Virus record (IMG/VR): IMGVR_UViG_3300008450_000149
Span: 1 to 37,827 of that record
Strand: one strand, 5' to 3'
DNA: 37,827 nucleotides
Source of the DNA: a virus
Both the position numbers and the translations under genes were made by a program. Positions 31,298 through 37,442 of the stretch are shown here, one piece after another; position 1 is the stretch's first letter, and each line of letters begins with the position of its first letter. The notes beneath the pieces are model-generated. The model saw only the letters and a list, made by a program, of their open reading frames with translations. It made no database searches and was not told the origin of the DNA.

Positions 31298-32648
31298 CCT
31301 CAGAATTCCCCCGCACTCGATTGACGCCGAAGCTGCGTTCCTGTCTGCTGTGTTTGAGCGGAATACGCTGATTGAGGATTGCGAACAGATTCTAAAGGAG
31401 TCTGATTTCTACAACGGCGCACACAAGGTTATCTACCGGCGAATGTGCGCGATGGCTTTTGCAGGCCAGCCAATTGACCCTATAACGCTTTGCACGGCCT
31501 TGGAGTCAGCAGGCGAGGCACAGGCAGCTAGTTCCCCTGATTACGTCATACAGCTCGCTACAGAAGGACGTGGCGCACATAACGCGATGCACTACGCTAA
31601 GATTATCAGCGAACGGGCAATGGATCGTGACTTGATTTCCAAAGGAGTGATGATTGCCGACCTTGGTTATTCAGACGGCGATCCACTGAGCAAGCTGGAC
31701 GAAGCGCAAAAGATTATGATGGAAAGCGGGCCTTCGTTTGATTCTGAAGTGCAAAGCGGAAATCAGGTATTGCAGGAGACGCTGAAGGAAATTCAACGGT
31801 TAGCATCGCTTCAGGGGGCATTGAGCGGCGTTGCTTCCGGTTACACTGACTTGGACAAGATCACTAACGGATTTCAAGCGGGCGACATGATTGTGGTGGC
31901 CGGGCGGCCCTCGTCCGGGAAAACCACGTTTGCCATGAACTGCGCCGAGGCGGCGATTGACGCGGGTGAATTGGTGCTAGTGTTTAGCCTGGAAATGCCA
32001 GCCCGTCAGCTAATGCTCAGAATGATTTCAAGCCGTGGCCGCATACCATTGGAGACAATCAAGCGAGGCAATGGCGAGGAACAAGACTATCAGCGAATGA
32101 CAGCAGGCGCGGCGAAGATCAAAGACCGGCCAATATACATTGACGACACATCCAGCCTGACTTCCGAAAGACTCCTGAGCAGGGCAAGGAAGCTGCAAAA
32201 GAAAGCCGGGAAGAAAATCGGCATGATAATCATCGACTACCTGCAACTGCTGGCCGACAAGGGCGAAGGCGTGGACAGGGTGACGAAGATAAGCCGGAAC
32301 ATGAAACTTCTTGCCAAGGAGATTGACTGCCCGGTACTTGCTCTTTCTCAGCTATCACGAAAGTGTGAGGAGCGCGGCGACCAGAGACCGATTAGCTCAG
32401 ACCTTCGAGACTCTGGAGCAATCGAGCAAGACGCCGACTTGATCATCATGGCTTACCGTGACGAAGTGGTGAACAAAAACAGCCAGATGCCGGGCGTGGC
32501 TGAATTCATAATCAGGAAACACCGAAACGGCGAATTGGGCACTGTTTACCTAAAAAGTAACTTGCATATTTGCCGGTTTGATAATAATCTCAACTACATG
32601 CCGCCTACCGAATTACCGACCGGGCGCAAGTATAGGAGCATGGATTAA
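31290..32648 (+). CDS. dnaB: Replicative DNA helicase (DnaB family)
   Basis: A 452-aa hexameric helicase that unwinds DNA at the phage fork. The N-terminal domain begins PPHSIDAEAAFLSAVFE (residues 7-23). RecA-type domain: Walker A GRPSSGKTT (205-213), FSLEMPARQLMLRM (about 230-243), Walker B MIIIDYLQLL (about 313-322), SQLSRKCEERGDQRP, SDLRDSGAIEQDADLI, and the final FIIRKHRNGELGTV. All features are complete. It overlaps the DUF1376 gene, its probable loader, and the NinB gene. Confidence 0.95.
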   Translation: MDNLRIPPHSIDAEAAFLSAVFERNTLIEDCEQILKESDFYNGAHKVIYRRMCAMAFAGQPIDPITLCTALESAGEAQAASSPDYVIQLATEGRGAHNAMHYAKIISERAMDRDLISKGVMIADLGYSDGDPLSKLDEAQKIMMESGPSFDSEVQSGNQVLQETLKEIQRLASLQGALSGVASGYTDLDKITNGFQAGDMIVVAGRPSSGKTTFAMNCAEAAIDAGELVLVFSLEMPARQLMLRMISSRGRIPLETIKRGNGEEQDYQRMTAGAAKIKDRPIYIDDTSSLTSERLLSRARKLQKKAGKKIGMIIIDYLQLLADKGEGVDRVTKISRNMKLLAKEIDCPVLALSQLSRKCEERGDQRPISSDLRDSGAIEQDADLIIMAYRDEVVNKNSQMPGVAEFIIRKHRNGELGTVYLKSNLHICRFDNNLNYMPPTELPTGRKYRSMD

Positions 32649-33085
32649 TGGCCGACATTAAGCGCAAAATAGACGACATGGCCGGAGCTGCTGCTGCAAT
32701 GCCGTGGATACAGCAAAACATCATAAACGGGCTGAAGTCGGGGCCGGTAATTGTATCTCTTGGGCGCGAAACAAGATCAGGGGAGCAGAATAACCTCCTT
32801 TGGGCGCTCCTGACCGACATATCCAACCAAGTGACTTGGTTCGACAAGAAACACTCACCCGAAGCGTGGAAAGACATTATCACAGGGTCATTCAAGGGCG
32901 CTGAGTTTGTGCCGAATATCAACGGTGACGGGTTTGTGCTGCTTGGAATGCGAACATCCAAGATGGACAAGCCCACGTTTTCGGCGCTGGCGGAGTACAT
33001 ATTTGCGTTTGGCGCAGATCAATCCGTGGCATGGTCAGACCCATCCCTGGCGGTATTTGAGCAGTACCGGGAGCATAAAGCGTGA
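32648..33085 (+). CDS. ninB: NinB/Orf-like recombination protein
   Basis: A 145-aa protein matching NinB (lambda Orf), a mediator that helps load RecA or Red-beta type recombinases onto SSB-coated DNA. The family pattern is seen in RSGEQNNLLWALLTDISNQV followed by KKHSPEAWKDIITGSF and ALAEYIFAFGADQSVAWS. It is one of the genes shared with the lambda nin region, and stands between DnaB and the methyltransferase with four-base overlaps on both sides. Confidence 0.88.
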   Translation: MADIKRKIDDMAGAAAAMPWIQQNIINGLKSGPVIVSLGRETRSGEQNNLLWALLTDISNQVTWFDKKHSPEAWKDIITGSFKGAEFVPNINGDGFVLLGMRTSKMDKPTFSALAEYIFAFGADQSVAWSDPSLAVFEQYREHKA

Positions 33086-33906
33086 GGATAGACAATGCCA
33101 TTAACACAATGCACCTTTTTGCAGGAGCTGGAGGAGGATTGCTCGCAGACCTTATCCTCGGACACAAACCAATTGTTGCCGTTGAATGGAATCCATACGC
33201 TTGCAAAGTCTTGCGGGAGCGATCACAAGACGGATGGTTTCCAGGCTTGCAAGTGTGGGAAGGTGACGTCAGGATGTTTGATCCATCCGAATACGCCGGA
33301 CAAGTGGATTGCATTCATGCGGGATTCCCTTGCACAGACCTTAGCAGCGCTGGAAAGCAAGCTGGTATCGGCCCGGAAACAAGATCGGGGCTTTACCGTG
33401 AAGTCTTGCGAATTGCTGGGGTATTGGGACGACCAAAGCTATTCTTGGAAAACGTCACAGATATCCTTTCTCTCGGACTCGGAACCGTCATTGCAGACCT
33501 TTCCTCGATGGGGTATGTGGGGAGATGGATGTGTATACAAGCATCCGATTTCGGGGCAAACCACGAACGTGACAGATGGTTTTTGTTTGCCACTACTAGC
33601 GACACCAACGGCAACGGCCAATCAGCTTTCCCCGTCAATGATGAAACACAAAGGGTGTCGAAATCTGGCGCGGGAAATGCTGCCGACTCCAACGGCTCAC
33701 AATTCCAAAGAGGGGGCATATCCATCGGAGCATTTGAGGAACACTCCAACTTTGGCGGCTGTGCTTGGTGGAAAGATAAACCCCCAATTCACGGAGTGGA
33801 TGATGGGGTGGCCAATAGGTCACAGCGCCTTAAAGCGATAGGAAATGGCCAGGTTCCGCTGCAGGCTGCTTTAGCTTTCCGAATCCTAAGCGAGGGGCTT
33901 CTATGA
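33082..33906 (+). CDS. C5-cytosine-type DNA methyltransferase
   Basis: A 274-aa Dcm-like enzyme that would methylate phage DNA against restriction. Motif I HLFAGAGGG (11-19), motif IV GFPCTDLS with catalytic C84, motif VI ENVTD (123-127), motif VIII HERDRWFLF (161-169), then a variable section (175-230) and the motif IX-X ending GVDDGVANRSQRLKAIGNGQ (238-257). PCTD replaces the usual PCQ. It starts with GTG 33082 (GGGAG upstream) overlapping the NinB stop; ATG 33109 is an alternative. A second reading frame, open through nearly the whole gene, has its own good ribosome site and family-like motifs. Confidence 0.87.
   Translation: MRIDNAINTMHLFAGAGGGLLADLILGHKPIVAVEWNPYACKVLRERSQDGWFPGLQVWEGDVRMFDPSEYAGQVDCIHAGFPCTDLSSAGKQAGIGPETRSGLYREVLRIAGVLGRPKLFLENVTDILSLGLGTVIADLSSMGYVGRWMCIQASDFGANHERDRWFLFATTSDTNGNGQSAFPVNDETQRVSKSGAGNAADSNGSQFQRGGISIGAFEEHSNFGGCAWWKDKPPIHGVDDGVANRSQRLKAIGNGQVPLQAALAFRILSEGLL
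33095..33841 (+). CDS. Nested gene in +1 frame of the methyltransferase, family-like motifs
   Basis: A 248-aa frame lying completely inside the methyltransferase gene. ATG 33095 has GAGGA six bases upstream, better than the methyltransferase site. The product shows segments typical of a phage protein family usually annotated as methylase-associated: WIAFMRDSLAQTLAALES, CELLGYWDDQSYSWKTSQ, LQTFPRWGMWGDG, two LPTPTA / LATPTA blocks, and the C-terminal GGKINPQFTEWMMGWPIG. Those motifs (WPTPTA..., NPxFVEWLMGxPxGWT) are recognised from knowledge of the family, so the frame is probably used. Function unknown; a methylase specificity or partner subunit is possible. Confidence 0.68.
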   Translation: MPLTQCTFLQELEEDCSQTLSSDTNQLLPLNGIHTLAKSCGSDHKTDGFQACKCGKVTSGCLIHPNTPDKWIAFMRDSLAQTLAALESKLVSARKQDRGFTVKSCELLGYWDDQSYSWKTSQISFLSDSEPSLQTFPRWGMWGDGCVYKHPISGQTTNVTDGFCLPLLATPTATANQLSPSMMKHKGCRNLAREMLPTPTAHNSKEGAYPSEHLRNTPTLAAVLGGKINPQFTEWMMGWPIGHSALKR

Positions 33907-34475
33907 GAAAATGCCGCCACTGCAAGTCCGAGCTGCCAAGTATAAAGAACTCTGATACATGGGAGCAGGCAGGATTTTGCACTAAAGATCACTACTGGCA
34001 AGCGGAGTTAGAAAAGAAGGCGCACAAGCCTGCAAAAGCAAAGCCAAAGAAGCCAAAGGTTAAGAGCATCGCCCAGGAGCTAGACGCAGCCGCTGTTCTA
34101 TGCCAGCGCATGGTGCGCCTCAAGGCTGCTGACGATAACGGATATTGCAAGTGCATCACATGCGGAGTGTCGAAGCCGTGGCATGAAATGCAAGGCGGGC
34201 ACTTCATTGAGCGCGGGAAGAAAGCAACAAAGATTGATGAAACCAACGTACACCCCCAGTGCCAACAGGATAATGCTTGGGGAATGAAAAACTCAAGCGT
34301 AGTGCTGATATATAGGCAGGCAATGGTAGATATGTACGGACAAGATTACGTTGAAGAATTGATAGCAAGGTCAAGGCAGCCTTTTAAGCCAACTAGAGAA
34401 TGGATAGCCGAGCAAGTAGAGTATTTCAAAGAGCAGATAGACTTCCATGAGAAACGACTAGGGGTAAGCAAGTGA
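33903..34475 (+). CDS. ninG: NinG/Rap recombination nuclease
   Basis: A 190-aa NinG (lambda Rap) protein, a structure-specific endonuclease for D-loops and Holliday-like joints. N-terminal CRHCKSELPS zinc site, KSIAQELDAAAVLCQRMVRL, YCKCITCGVSKPWHEMQGGH with the zinc and nuclease residues, HPQCQQDNAWG and the basic C-terminal helix. All typical sections are present. It overlaps the methyltransferase by four bases and extends the NinB-type recombination set. Confidence 0.92.
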   Translation: MRKCRHCKSELPSIKNSDTWEQAGFCTKDHYWQAELEKKAHKPAKAKPKKPKVKSIAQELDAAAVLCQRMVRLKAADDNGYCKCITCGVSKPWHEMQGGHFIERGKKATKIDETNVHPQCQQDNAWGMKNSSVVLIYRQAMVDMYGQDYVEELIARSRQPFKPTREWIAEQVEYFKEQIDFHEKRLGVSK

Positions 34476-34765
34476 GCGAACGTGCTACAATGACAGCTAT
34501 GATTCCACCAGCCAACGAAGAATTGACGCCAAACGAAAGCCTGCAAGACAAGGAGGCGCGACGATTGCTGATTGCGTCCCTGACTGCTGGCTTCCTTTCC
34601 AACGGGGGCACGATAGAAGTGCTGCCATCCTGCACGTTCTCCCCTGAGCGCGATCTCAAGACACGATCTGACCTTGATCTGCGAAAGAGCAAAGACAAGA
34701 CCGGGCCAAAGTGTCCTATCAAGAAAGCGCCTGATTTTGATCTGCACAAGACGGTGCGTATCTAG
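34472..34765 (+). CDS. Hypothetical protein at the late-regulator (Q-like) position
   Basis: A 97-aa protein with GTG start overlapping the NinG stop (GTGA). Its core, LQDKEARRLLIASLTAGFLS and NGGTIEVLPSCTFSPE, is followed by a strongly basic section (KTRSDLDLRKSKDKTGPKC). No DNA-binding motif is definite. It is the last gene of the rightward early operon, where lambda-type phages carry the late activator; that makes a regulator possible but unproven. It ends on a CTAG shared as stop with the opposite-strand gene. Confidence 0.6.
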   Translation: MSERATMTAMIPPANEELTPNESLQDKEARRLLIASLTAGFLSNGGTIEVLPSCTFSPERDLKTRSDLDLRKSKDKTGPKCPIKKAPDFDLHKTVRI

Positions 34766-34905
34766 TCCCAATGGAGCGACCAGACCGCCACAATGATTCC
34801 GCTGAGAAGGATTAAGAGAGAAGCCGCAAAACCGTATTGAACGGATGCGGCTGTGAGGTAGGTAGTAGCGATAATCGTGGCAAAGAACCTAAGCAGGATT
34901 CTCAT
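34762..34905 (-). CDS. Small membrane protein
   Basis: A 47-aa protein beginning MRILLRFFATIIATTYLTAA and ending in a second hydrophobic helix (LLILLSGIIVAVWSLHW). Two membrane segments with a short turn. Its start overlaps the end of the upstream gene by 17 bases, and its stop shares CTAG with the convergent gene. Ribosome site is weak. No function recognised. Confidence 0.5.
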   Translation of the reverse strand: MRILLRFFATIIATTYLTAASVQYGFAASLLILLSGIIVAVWSLHWD

Positions 34906-35065
34906 AGCACTCAGGCTCAGATATGTAGATTGATACGGGGAAGTCATCGCTCCCCCACCACTTGCGGCCTTGTTCTATTAGATCATCTGTCAATGCTCGC
35001 GGGCATGTTTCAAACTTCGCACACTTCTTGAATTCGCACAGCGTTTTATCTCTAAAGTGAATCAT
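34889..35065 (-). CDS. Small Cys-containing hypothetical protein
   Basis: A 58-aa ORF starting MIHFRDKTLCEFKKCAKFET with further CPRALTDDLIEQGRKWWGSD and SIYISEPECY. GGGAG lies upstream and the start overlaps the previous stop (ATGA). Four Cys (C10, C15, C21, C53) could bind zinc. The pattern K.W.....P.....Y.S.P.C. recurs in small accessory phage proteins. Function unknown. Confidence 0.62.
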   Translation of the reverse strand: MIHFRDKTLCEFKKCAKFETCPRALTDDLIEQGRKWWGSDDFPVSIYISEPECYENPA

Positions 35066-35253
35066 TCGCTTCTCTCCCGAGCTAGTACTTCCATTCTGTC
35101 AGCCACTTCCCCGTCACTAGCAGGTCTGTGGCACGTTTCCAGCGGGTGTCGCACCTTGTAGCCATCCTTAGCCACGGTAGCAGTCCTAAACCCCATAGCG
35201 CACACTCCGGAGGTTATGGGGTATCTAAGAGCAGGGCAGGCGGTGCAGTTCAT
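35062..35253 (-). CDS. Small Cys-rich hypothetical protein
   Basis: A 63-aa protein starting MNCTACPALRYPITSGVCAM, with later C41 in HPLETCHRPAS. The CxxC plus two later Cys suggest a small zinc- or metal-binding fold. ATGA overlaps on both sides couple it to neighbours in this minus-strand operon of small genes. Function unknown. Confidence 0.65.
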   Translation of the reverse strand: MNCTACPALRYPITSGVCAMGFRTATVAKDGYKVRHPLETCHRPASDGEVADRMEVLARERSE

Positions 35254-35474
35254 TTGCCATTCCCCATGTATTGCACGCAGCCCAACTTCGGCAGGTGTCT
35301 ATGCGTTCGATTAAGTTTGGTTTCTGCTGCCCGTATAGCGCGAGCCAGGTTCTTGCGTACTCTGTTATAGTTGAGCATTGACGGATAGCCATTACACACG
35401 GTGATGGCCTTGCTCCAAAACTGATATGATTCGAGCCAGAACTGCAATTCGGATTGTTTGCTGATATTTTCCAT
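35250..35474 (-). CDS. Small helical hypothetical protein
   Basis: A 74-aa protein starting MENISKQSELQFWLESYQFW, then a basic region VRKNLARAIRAAETKLNRTH. GAGGA lies eight bases before ATG 35474; the longer frame upstream and the alternative frame on the same strand lack such a site. It is the first gene of the operon running to 34762. Function unknown; the basic helix may bind nucleic acid. Confidence 0.65.
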   Translation of the reverse strand: MENISKQSELQFWLESYQFWSKAITVCNGYPSMLNYNRVRKNLARAIRAAETKLNRTHRHLPKLGCVQYMGNGK

Positions 35475-35658
35475 GCTGATTTCCTCGGTTGTTTTGCCAA
35501 CCATGCCACGGGTTTGCTGTCTTTGCAATAGCGTTATGATAAAATACACAAAAGCCGTAAACGTGCGGTAAAGCCGTCCGAGATTGAACGCCGAAACGGG
35601 TTGCTGAAGTGGCCGGGCGCACCATTCAATCAGGGCGCACTAATTCAGAGGTGATGAA
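35475..35658. other. Divergent intergenic region with AAAGCCGT repeat
   Basis: 184 bases between divergent genes. AAAGCCGT occurs at 35551 and 35570, 19 bases apart, in an AT-rich stretch (35525-35560). Neither strand has a clean -35/-10 pair; TATGAT and GATAAAAT-like boxes occur near 35535-35545. Promoters for both sides are probably here but cannot be fixed from sequence. Confidence 0.4.
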
Positions 35659-35886
35659 ATGACCCGCAAACTTCCGGCTGTAATCGCCGCAATATCCCTG
35701 TTGACCGGGTGTACATACGTCCGCTATGACCAAGGCGCACTCACTGTGATTGATCTGCATCCGGGCGGCGAGTCAATAGCCCTAGATGGCGCTTTAGAGG
35801 GCCGTGGGGAGCTTTCCGTCAATCGTGAGCAAGGCAGCAACGCTGAGATAATCGGCGCTGCTGTAGACGCTGCTGTGGGGCTGTAG
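35659..35886 (+). CDS. Small phage lipoprotein
   Basis: A 75-aa predicted lipoprotein: basic N-terminus MTRKLPAVIAAISLLTGC with a lipobox LTGC (C18 lipidated after signal peptidase II cleavage), then a short mature domain with RYDQGALTVIDLHPGG and GALEGRGELSVNREQG. GAGGTGATGAA precedes ATG. It stands alone on the plus strand among minus-strand genes, as expected for an independently expressed 'moron' gene. Superinfection exclusion (as with T5 Llp) or host envelope change is possible but unproven. Confidence 0.72.
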   Translation: MTRKLPAVIAAISLLTGCTYVRYDQGALTVIDLHPGGESIALDGALEGRGELSVNREQGSNAEIIGAAVDAAVGL

Positions 35887-35921
35887 TGATAATCGACTAA
35901 CTCCCGACTATCCATGCAATA

Positions 35922-36110
35922 TCAAAGTTCAACTTCAGAATTGCAAAGTTGACGCGCAGCCCTTGTGCAATGTATCGCCACAAAGTCGGCTAGACTCAAT
36001 CCCTGCACCTTAGCCGCCTTCCTTAGCAGCTCTTTGACTTCAGGCTCTATCCGCATTACGAAGGAAGCTGAACGCTTCTGCGGGCCTTTGTTGGGGCGTC
36101 CGGCGGGCAT
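35922..36110 (-). CDS. Ribbon-helix-helix-like DNA-binding protein
   Basis: A 62-aa protein: MPAGRPNKGPQKRSASFVMR then IEPEVKELLRKAAKVQGLSL, ADFVAIHCTRAAR. The basic N-terminal arm followed by a beta strand (ASFVMRI) and two helices match the ribbon-helix-helix fold of Arc- or DUF1778-type regulators. It overlaps the methyltransferase-like gene (TAATG), so they are likely co-translated. It may autoregulate this operon; the target is not known. Candidate binder of the palindromes near 37000. Confidence 0.72.
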   Translation of the reverse strand: MPAGRPNKGPQKRSASFVMRIEPEVKELLRKAAKVQGLSLADFVAIHCTRAARQLCNSEVEL

Positions 36111-36718
36111 TATAAGTACCCCCATTGTGACGCCATAGCATCGGCAATGCCTTGGAAAGTGGTTGACCGGATTTTCCATCGGTCGGCAGACGGGGGCAAG
36201 TAGTGAAGGCGCTCGCGCTGGTTCTTTGGCAATTGCATCATTTCTGCGTATACGTTGTGAGTCTCGACAAGCGGAGGCAAGCGGTCAAGCCAAAGCCCGG
36301 TTTTCTTCTGCTCCATGTGACCAAACATCCACGGCTGCACATATTGAGCTGGAAGCAATCCGGCAAGGCGAGGAAGAACGCCCACGGGGTTTTCCATACA
36401 GACACCAACGTCTGCAACTGAGATTGCCTTAAGCCATAACTGCTTAGTCCATCCAGCAGAGGCTATGCGCTCGGCGTACTTTGGCTGACCTTCGCCATAG
36501 GTGGAATTTCCCGCAACTGTAAGCGCGGTGCATGGCGGATGCAATATGATGATGTCCCATCGCAGATTGCTCCTGAGAATGTCGTAAATGTCGCCTTGAT
36601 AGTGGTTTTCGCTCTTGTCATCTGCCGGCAATAAGTCGCAACTGACCGCGTGATGGCCTAGCTCGGCAAAAGCGCGTCGAACAGTGCCGGAATATTCGCA
36701 ACCTATAAGTATGTTCAT
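36110..36718 (-). CDS. Second DNA methyltransferase-like protein
   Basis: A 202-aa Rossmann-type protein. MNILIGCEYSGTVRRAFAEL is the SAM-binding start, DIIILHPPCTALTVAGNSTY holds a PPC motif resembling motif IV of C5-methyltransferases, CMENPVGVL resembles motif VI (ENP instead of ENV), and STTFQGIADAMASQWG ends it. There is no target-recognition domain. Phage proteins of this type are normally annotated as DNA (cytosine) methyltransferases; activity is uncertain. It overlaps an RHH regulator downstream. Confidence 0.78.
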   Translation of the reverse strand: MNILIGCEYSGTVRRAFAELGHHAVSCDLLPADDKSENHYQGDIYDILRSNLRWDIIILHPPCTALTVAGNSTYGEGQPKYAERIASAGWTKQLWLKAISVADVGVCMENPVGVLPRLAGLLPAQYVQPWMFGHMEQKKTGLWLDRLPPLVETHNVYAEMMQLPKNQRERLHYLPPSADRWKIRSTTFQGIADAMASQWGYL

Positions 36719-36724
36719 TGTTTA

Positions 36725-36961
36725 TTAACCTCGCATGGATCGCGGCATAAAGTAAGATGCAATGATTTCTGCGGTAGCTGCTACGTCACGGGCGATTGCT
36801 TTGCGTGCTACCACTCCGATTCCGTAGTGTCCCGCGTCATGCCATGCGCCATTTTCAAAATATTGAACGCCTTCTGTTGTGGCTTTGAACCATTTTGCGG
36901 TTCCGTTTGAGTGGTAATGTGTTGCGCCTTCTGGTGCTGTGTTGAAATTGATTTCGCTCAT
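36725..36961 (-). CDS. Small hypothetical protein, first of methylase operon
   Basis: A 78-aa protein starting MSEINFNTAPEGATHYHSNG, with AKWFKATTEGVQYFENGAWH and ARDVAATAEIIASYF. The APEGATHY...G.AKWFK...E....F..G.W pattern is frequent in small phage proteins of unknown function. Strong GGGGAAAGGAA site upstream. It is controlled by a promoter holding a perfect palindrome at 37006-37022. Confidence 0.75.
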   Translation of the reverse strand: MSEINFNTAPEGATHYHSNGTAKWFKATTEGVQYFENGAWHDAGHYGIGVVARKAIARDVAATAEIIASYFMPRSMRG

Positions 36962-36998
36962 TTCCTTTCCCCTAGTGGTTATTTGCTTCAGTGAGTTC

Positions 36999-37026
36999 AG
37001 AATAGCACAATTAGGAATTGTGTAAA
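36999..37026 (-). promoter_or_regulatory. Leftward promoter of the methylase/RHH operon
   Basis: On the minus strand: -35 TTTACA (37026-37021), 16-base spacer, -10 TATTCT (37004-36999). The spacer holds a palindrome, so it should be strongly controlled. Confidence 0.68.
37006..37022. promoter_or_regulatory. Perfect palindrome CACAATT-AGG-AATTGTG, operator
   Basis: A 7-3-7 perfect inverted repeat lying between -35 and -10 boxes of the leftward promoter and overlapping the -35 by two bases, a typical repressor site. Confidence 0.7.
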
Positions 37027-37057
37027 TACATTTCTCAACTATTTGCATTGATAAAAT

Positions 37058-37103
37058 CTATTGATGCTAATAGAAATAAACTATTGACACGGATATTCAA
37101 TAG
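37058..37103. repeat. CTATTGA half-sites around the rightward promoter
   Basis: CTATTGA occurs at 37058-37064 and 37081-37087, and its inverse TCAATAG at 37097-37103. The last two form an inverted repeat overlapping the -35 box of the rightward promoter, so they may bind a late-promoter regulator. Confidence 0.5.
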
Positions 37104-37111
37104 CGTAGTAT
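37084..37111 (+). promoter_or_regulatory. Rightward (late-type) promoter
   Basis: -35 TTGACA (37084-37089), 16-base spacer, -10 TAGTAT (37106-37111). Points to the HNH and packaging genes. A terminator follows about 65-90 bases later, giving a short leader RNA. Confidence 0.68.
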
Positions 37112-37117
37112 TGGAGC

Positions 37118-37207
37118 CTGACTTACCCCACTAGACCCATCGACGCGCCTCGACTCCGGCAGCGATTAGGTCACATAGCCCGGCCACTTGGTGCGGGCTT
37201 TCTTTTT
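37118..37207 (+). ncRNA. Short leader RNA between late promoter and terminator
   Basis: About 90 bases from the predicted start of the rightward promoter to the terminator, without an open frame or ribosome site. Same architecture as the lambda 6S/pR' leader that the Q protein reads through. It has no tRNA arms. Existence is inferred from the flanking signals. Confidence 0.45.
37177..37207 (+). terminator. Rho-independent terminator in late leader
   Basis: AGCCCG (37177-37182) pairs with CGGGCT (37194-37199), loop of 11 bases, followed directly by TTTCTTTTTT. Clear intrinsic terminator for the plus strand, located before the late genes. Confidence 0.78.
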
Positions 37208-37216
37208 TGGTATACT
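37208..37216 (+). promoter_or_regulatory. Possible extended -10 promoter
   Basis: TGG-TATACT immediately after the terminator U-tract; an extended -10 element without a clear -35. It could start low-level late transcription independent of anti-termination. Confidence 0.4.
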
Positions 37217-37240
37217 GCAACCTCAACAAAGGGTTATATT

Positions 37241-37294
37241 ATGGTATGCTCATCTAAAAGCAAGAAAAAAGGCGGCAAAGGGTACGGCAAATGA
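37241..37294 (+). CDS. Tiny basic Lys/Gly protein
   Basis: A 17-aa ORF: MVCSSKSKKKGGKGYGK. AAGGG lies upstream and the stop overlaps the next ATG (ATGA). Tiny Lys-Gly-Tyr peptides of the same kind occur before the HNH/terminase genes in many phages. Function unknown; it may serve only to couple translation. Confidence 0.5.
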   Translation: MVCSSKSKKKGGKGYGK

Positions 37295-37416
37295 GCGGGA
37301 AAGGATCAAAGCAAAGACCTTCACAGATAAGTGCTGAAGAACTACAGCGCAGATGGGAAGCAGCATTCGGAAAGAAGGACAAGCAAGACAAGAAGGACGG
37401 CAAGCCTAAGCAGTAA
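37291..37416 (+). CDS. Small basic conserved phage protein
   Basis: A 41-aa protein beginning MSGKGSKQRPSQISAEELQR and continuing RWEAAFGKKD, with a Lys/Asp-rich tail. The GKGS..RP......E....RW...FG.K pattern is frequent in small phage genes near the packaging genes. It overlaps the 17-aa gene. Role unknown; its basic character suggests nucleic-acid contact. Confidence 0.65.
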   Translation: MSGKGSKQRPSQISAEELQRRWEAAFGKKDKQDKKDGKPKQ

Positions 37417-37442
37417 CACCACACGCAGAGACCAGTACACCA

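Noticed and set aside
35225-35509. 94-codon minus-strand frame overlapping the 74-aa gene
   Set aside because: The 35250-35474 frame has GAGGA at its start and exact ATGA coupling to the next gene; this one has neither.
37115-37200. tRNA-like gene before the terminator
   Set aside because: No acceptor stem or T-loop consensus can be paired; a non-coding leader explains it better.
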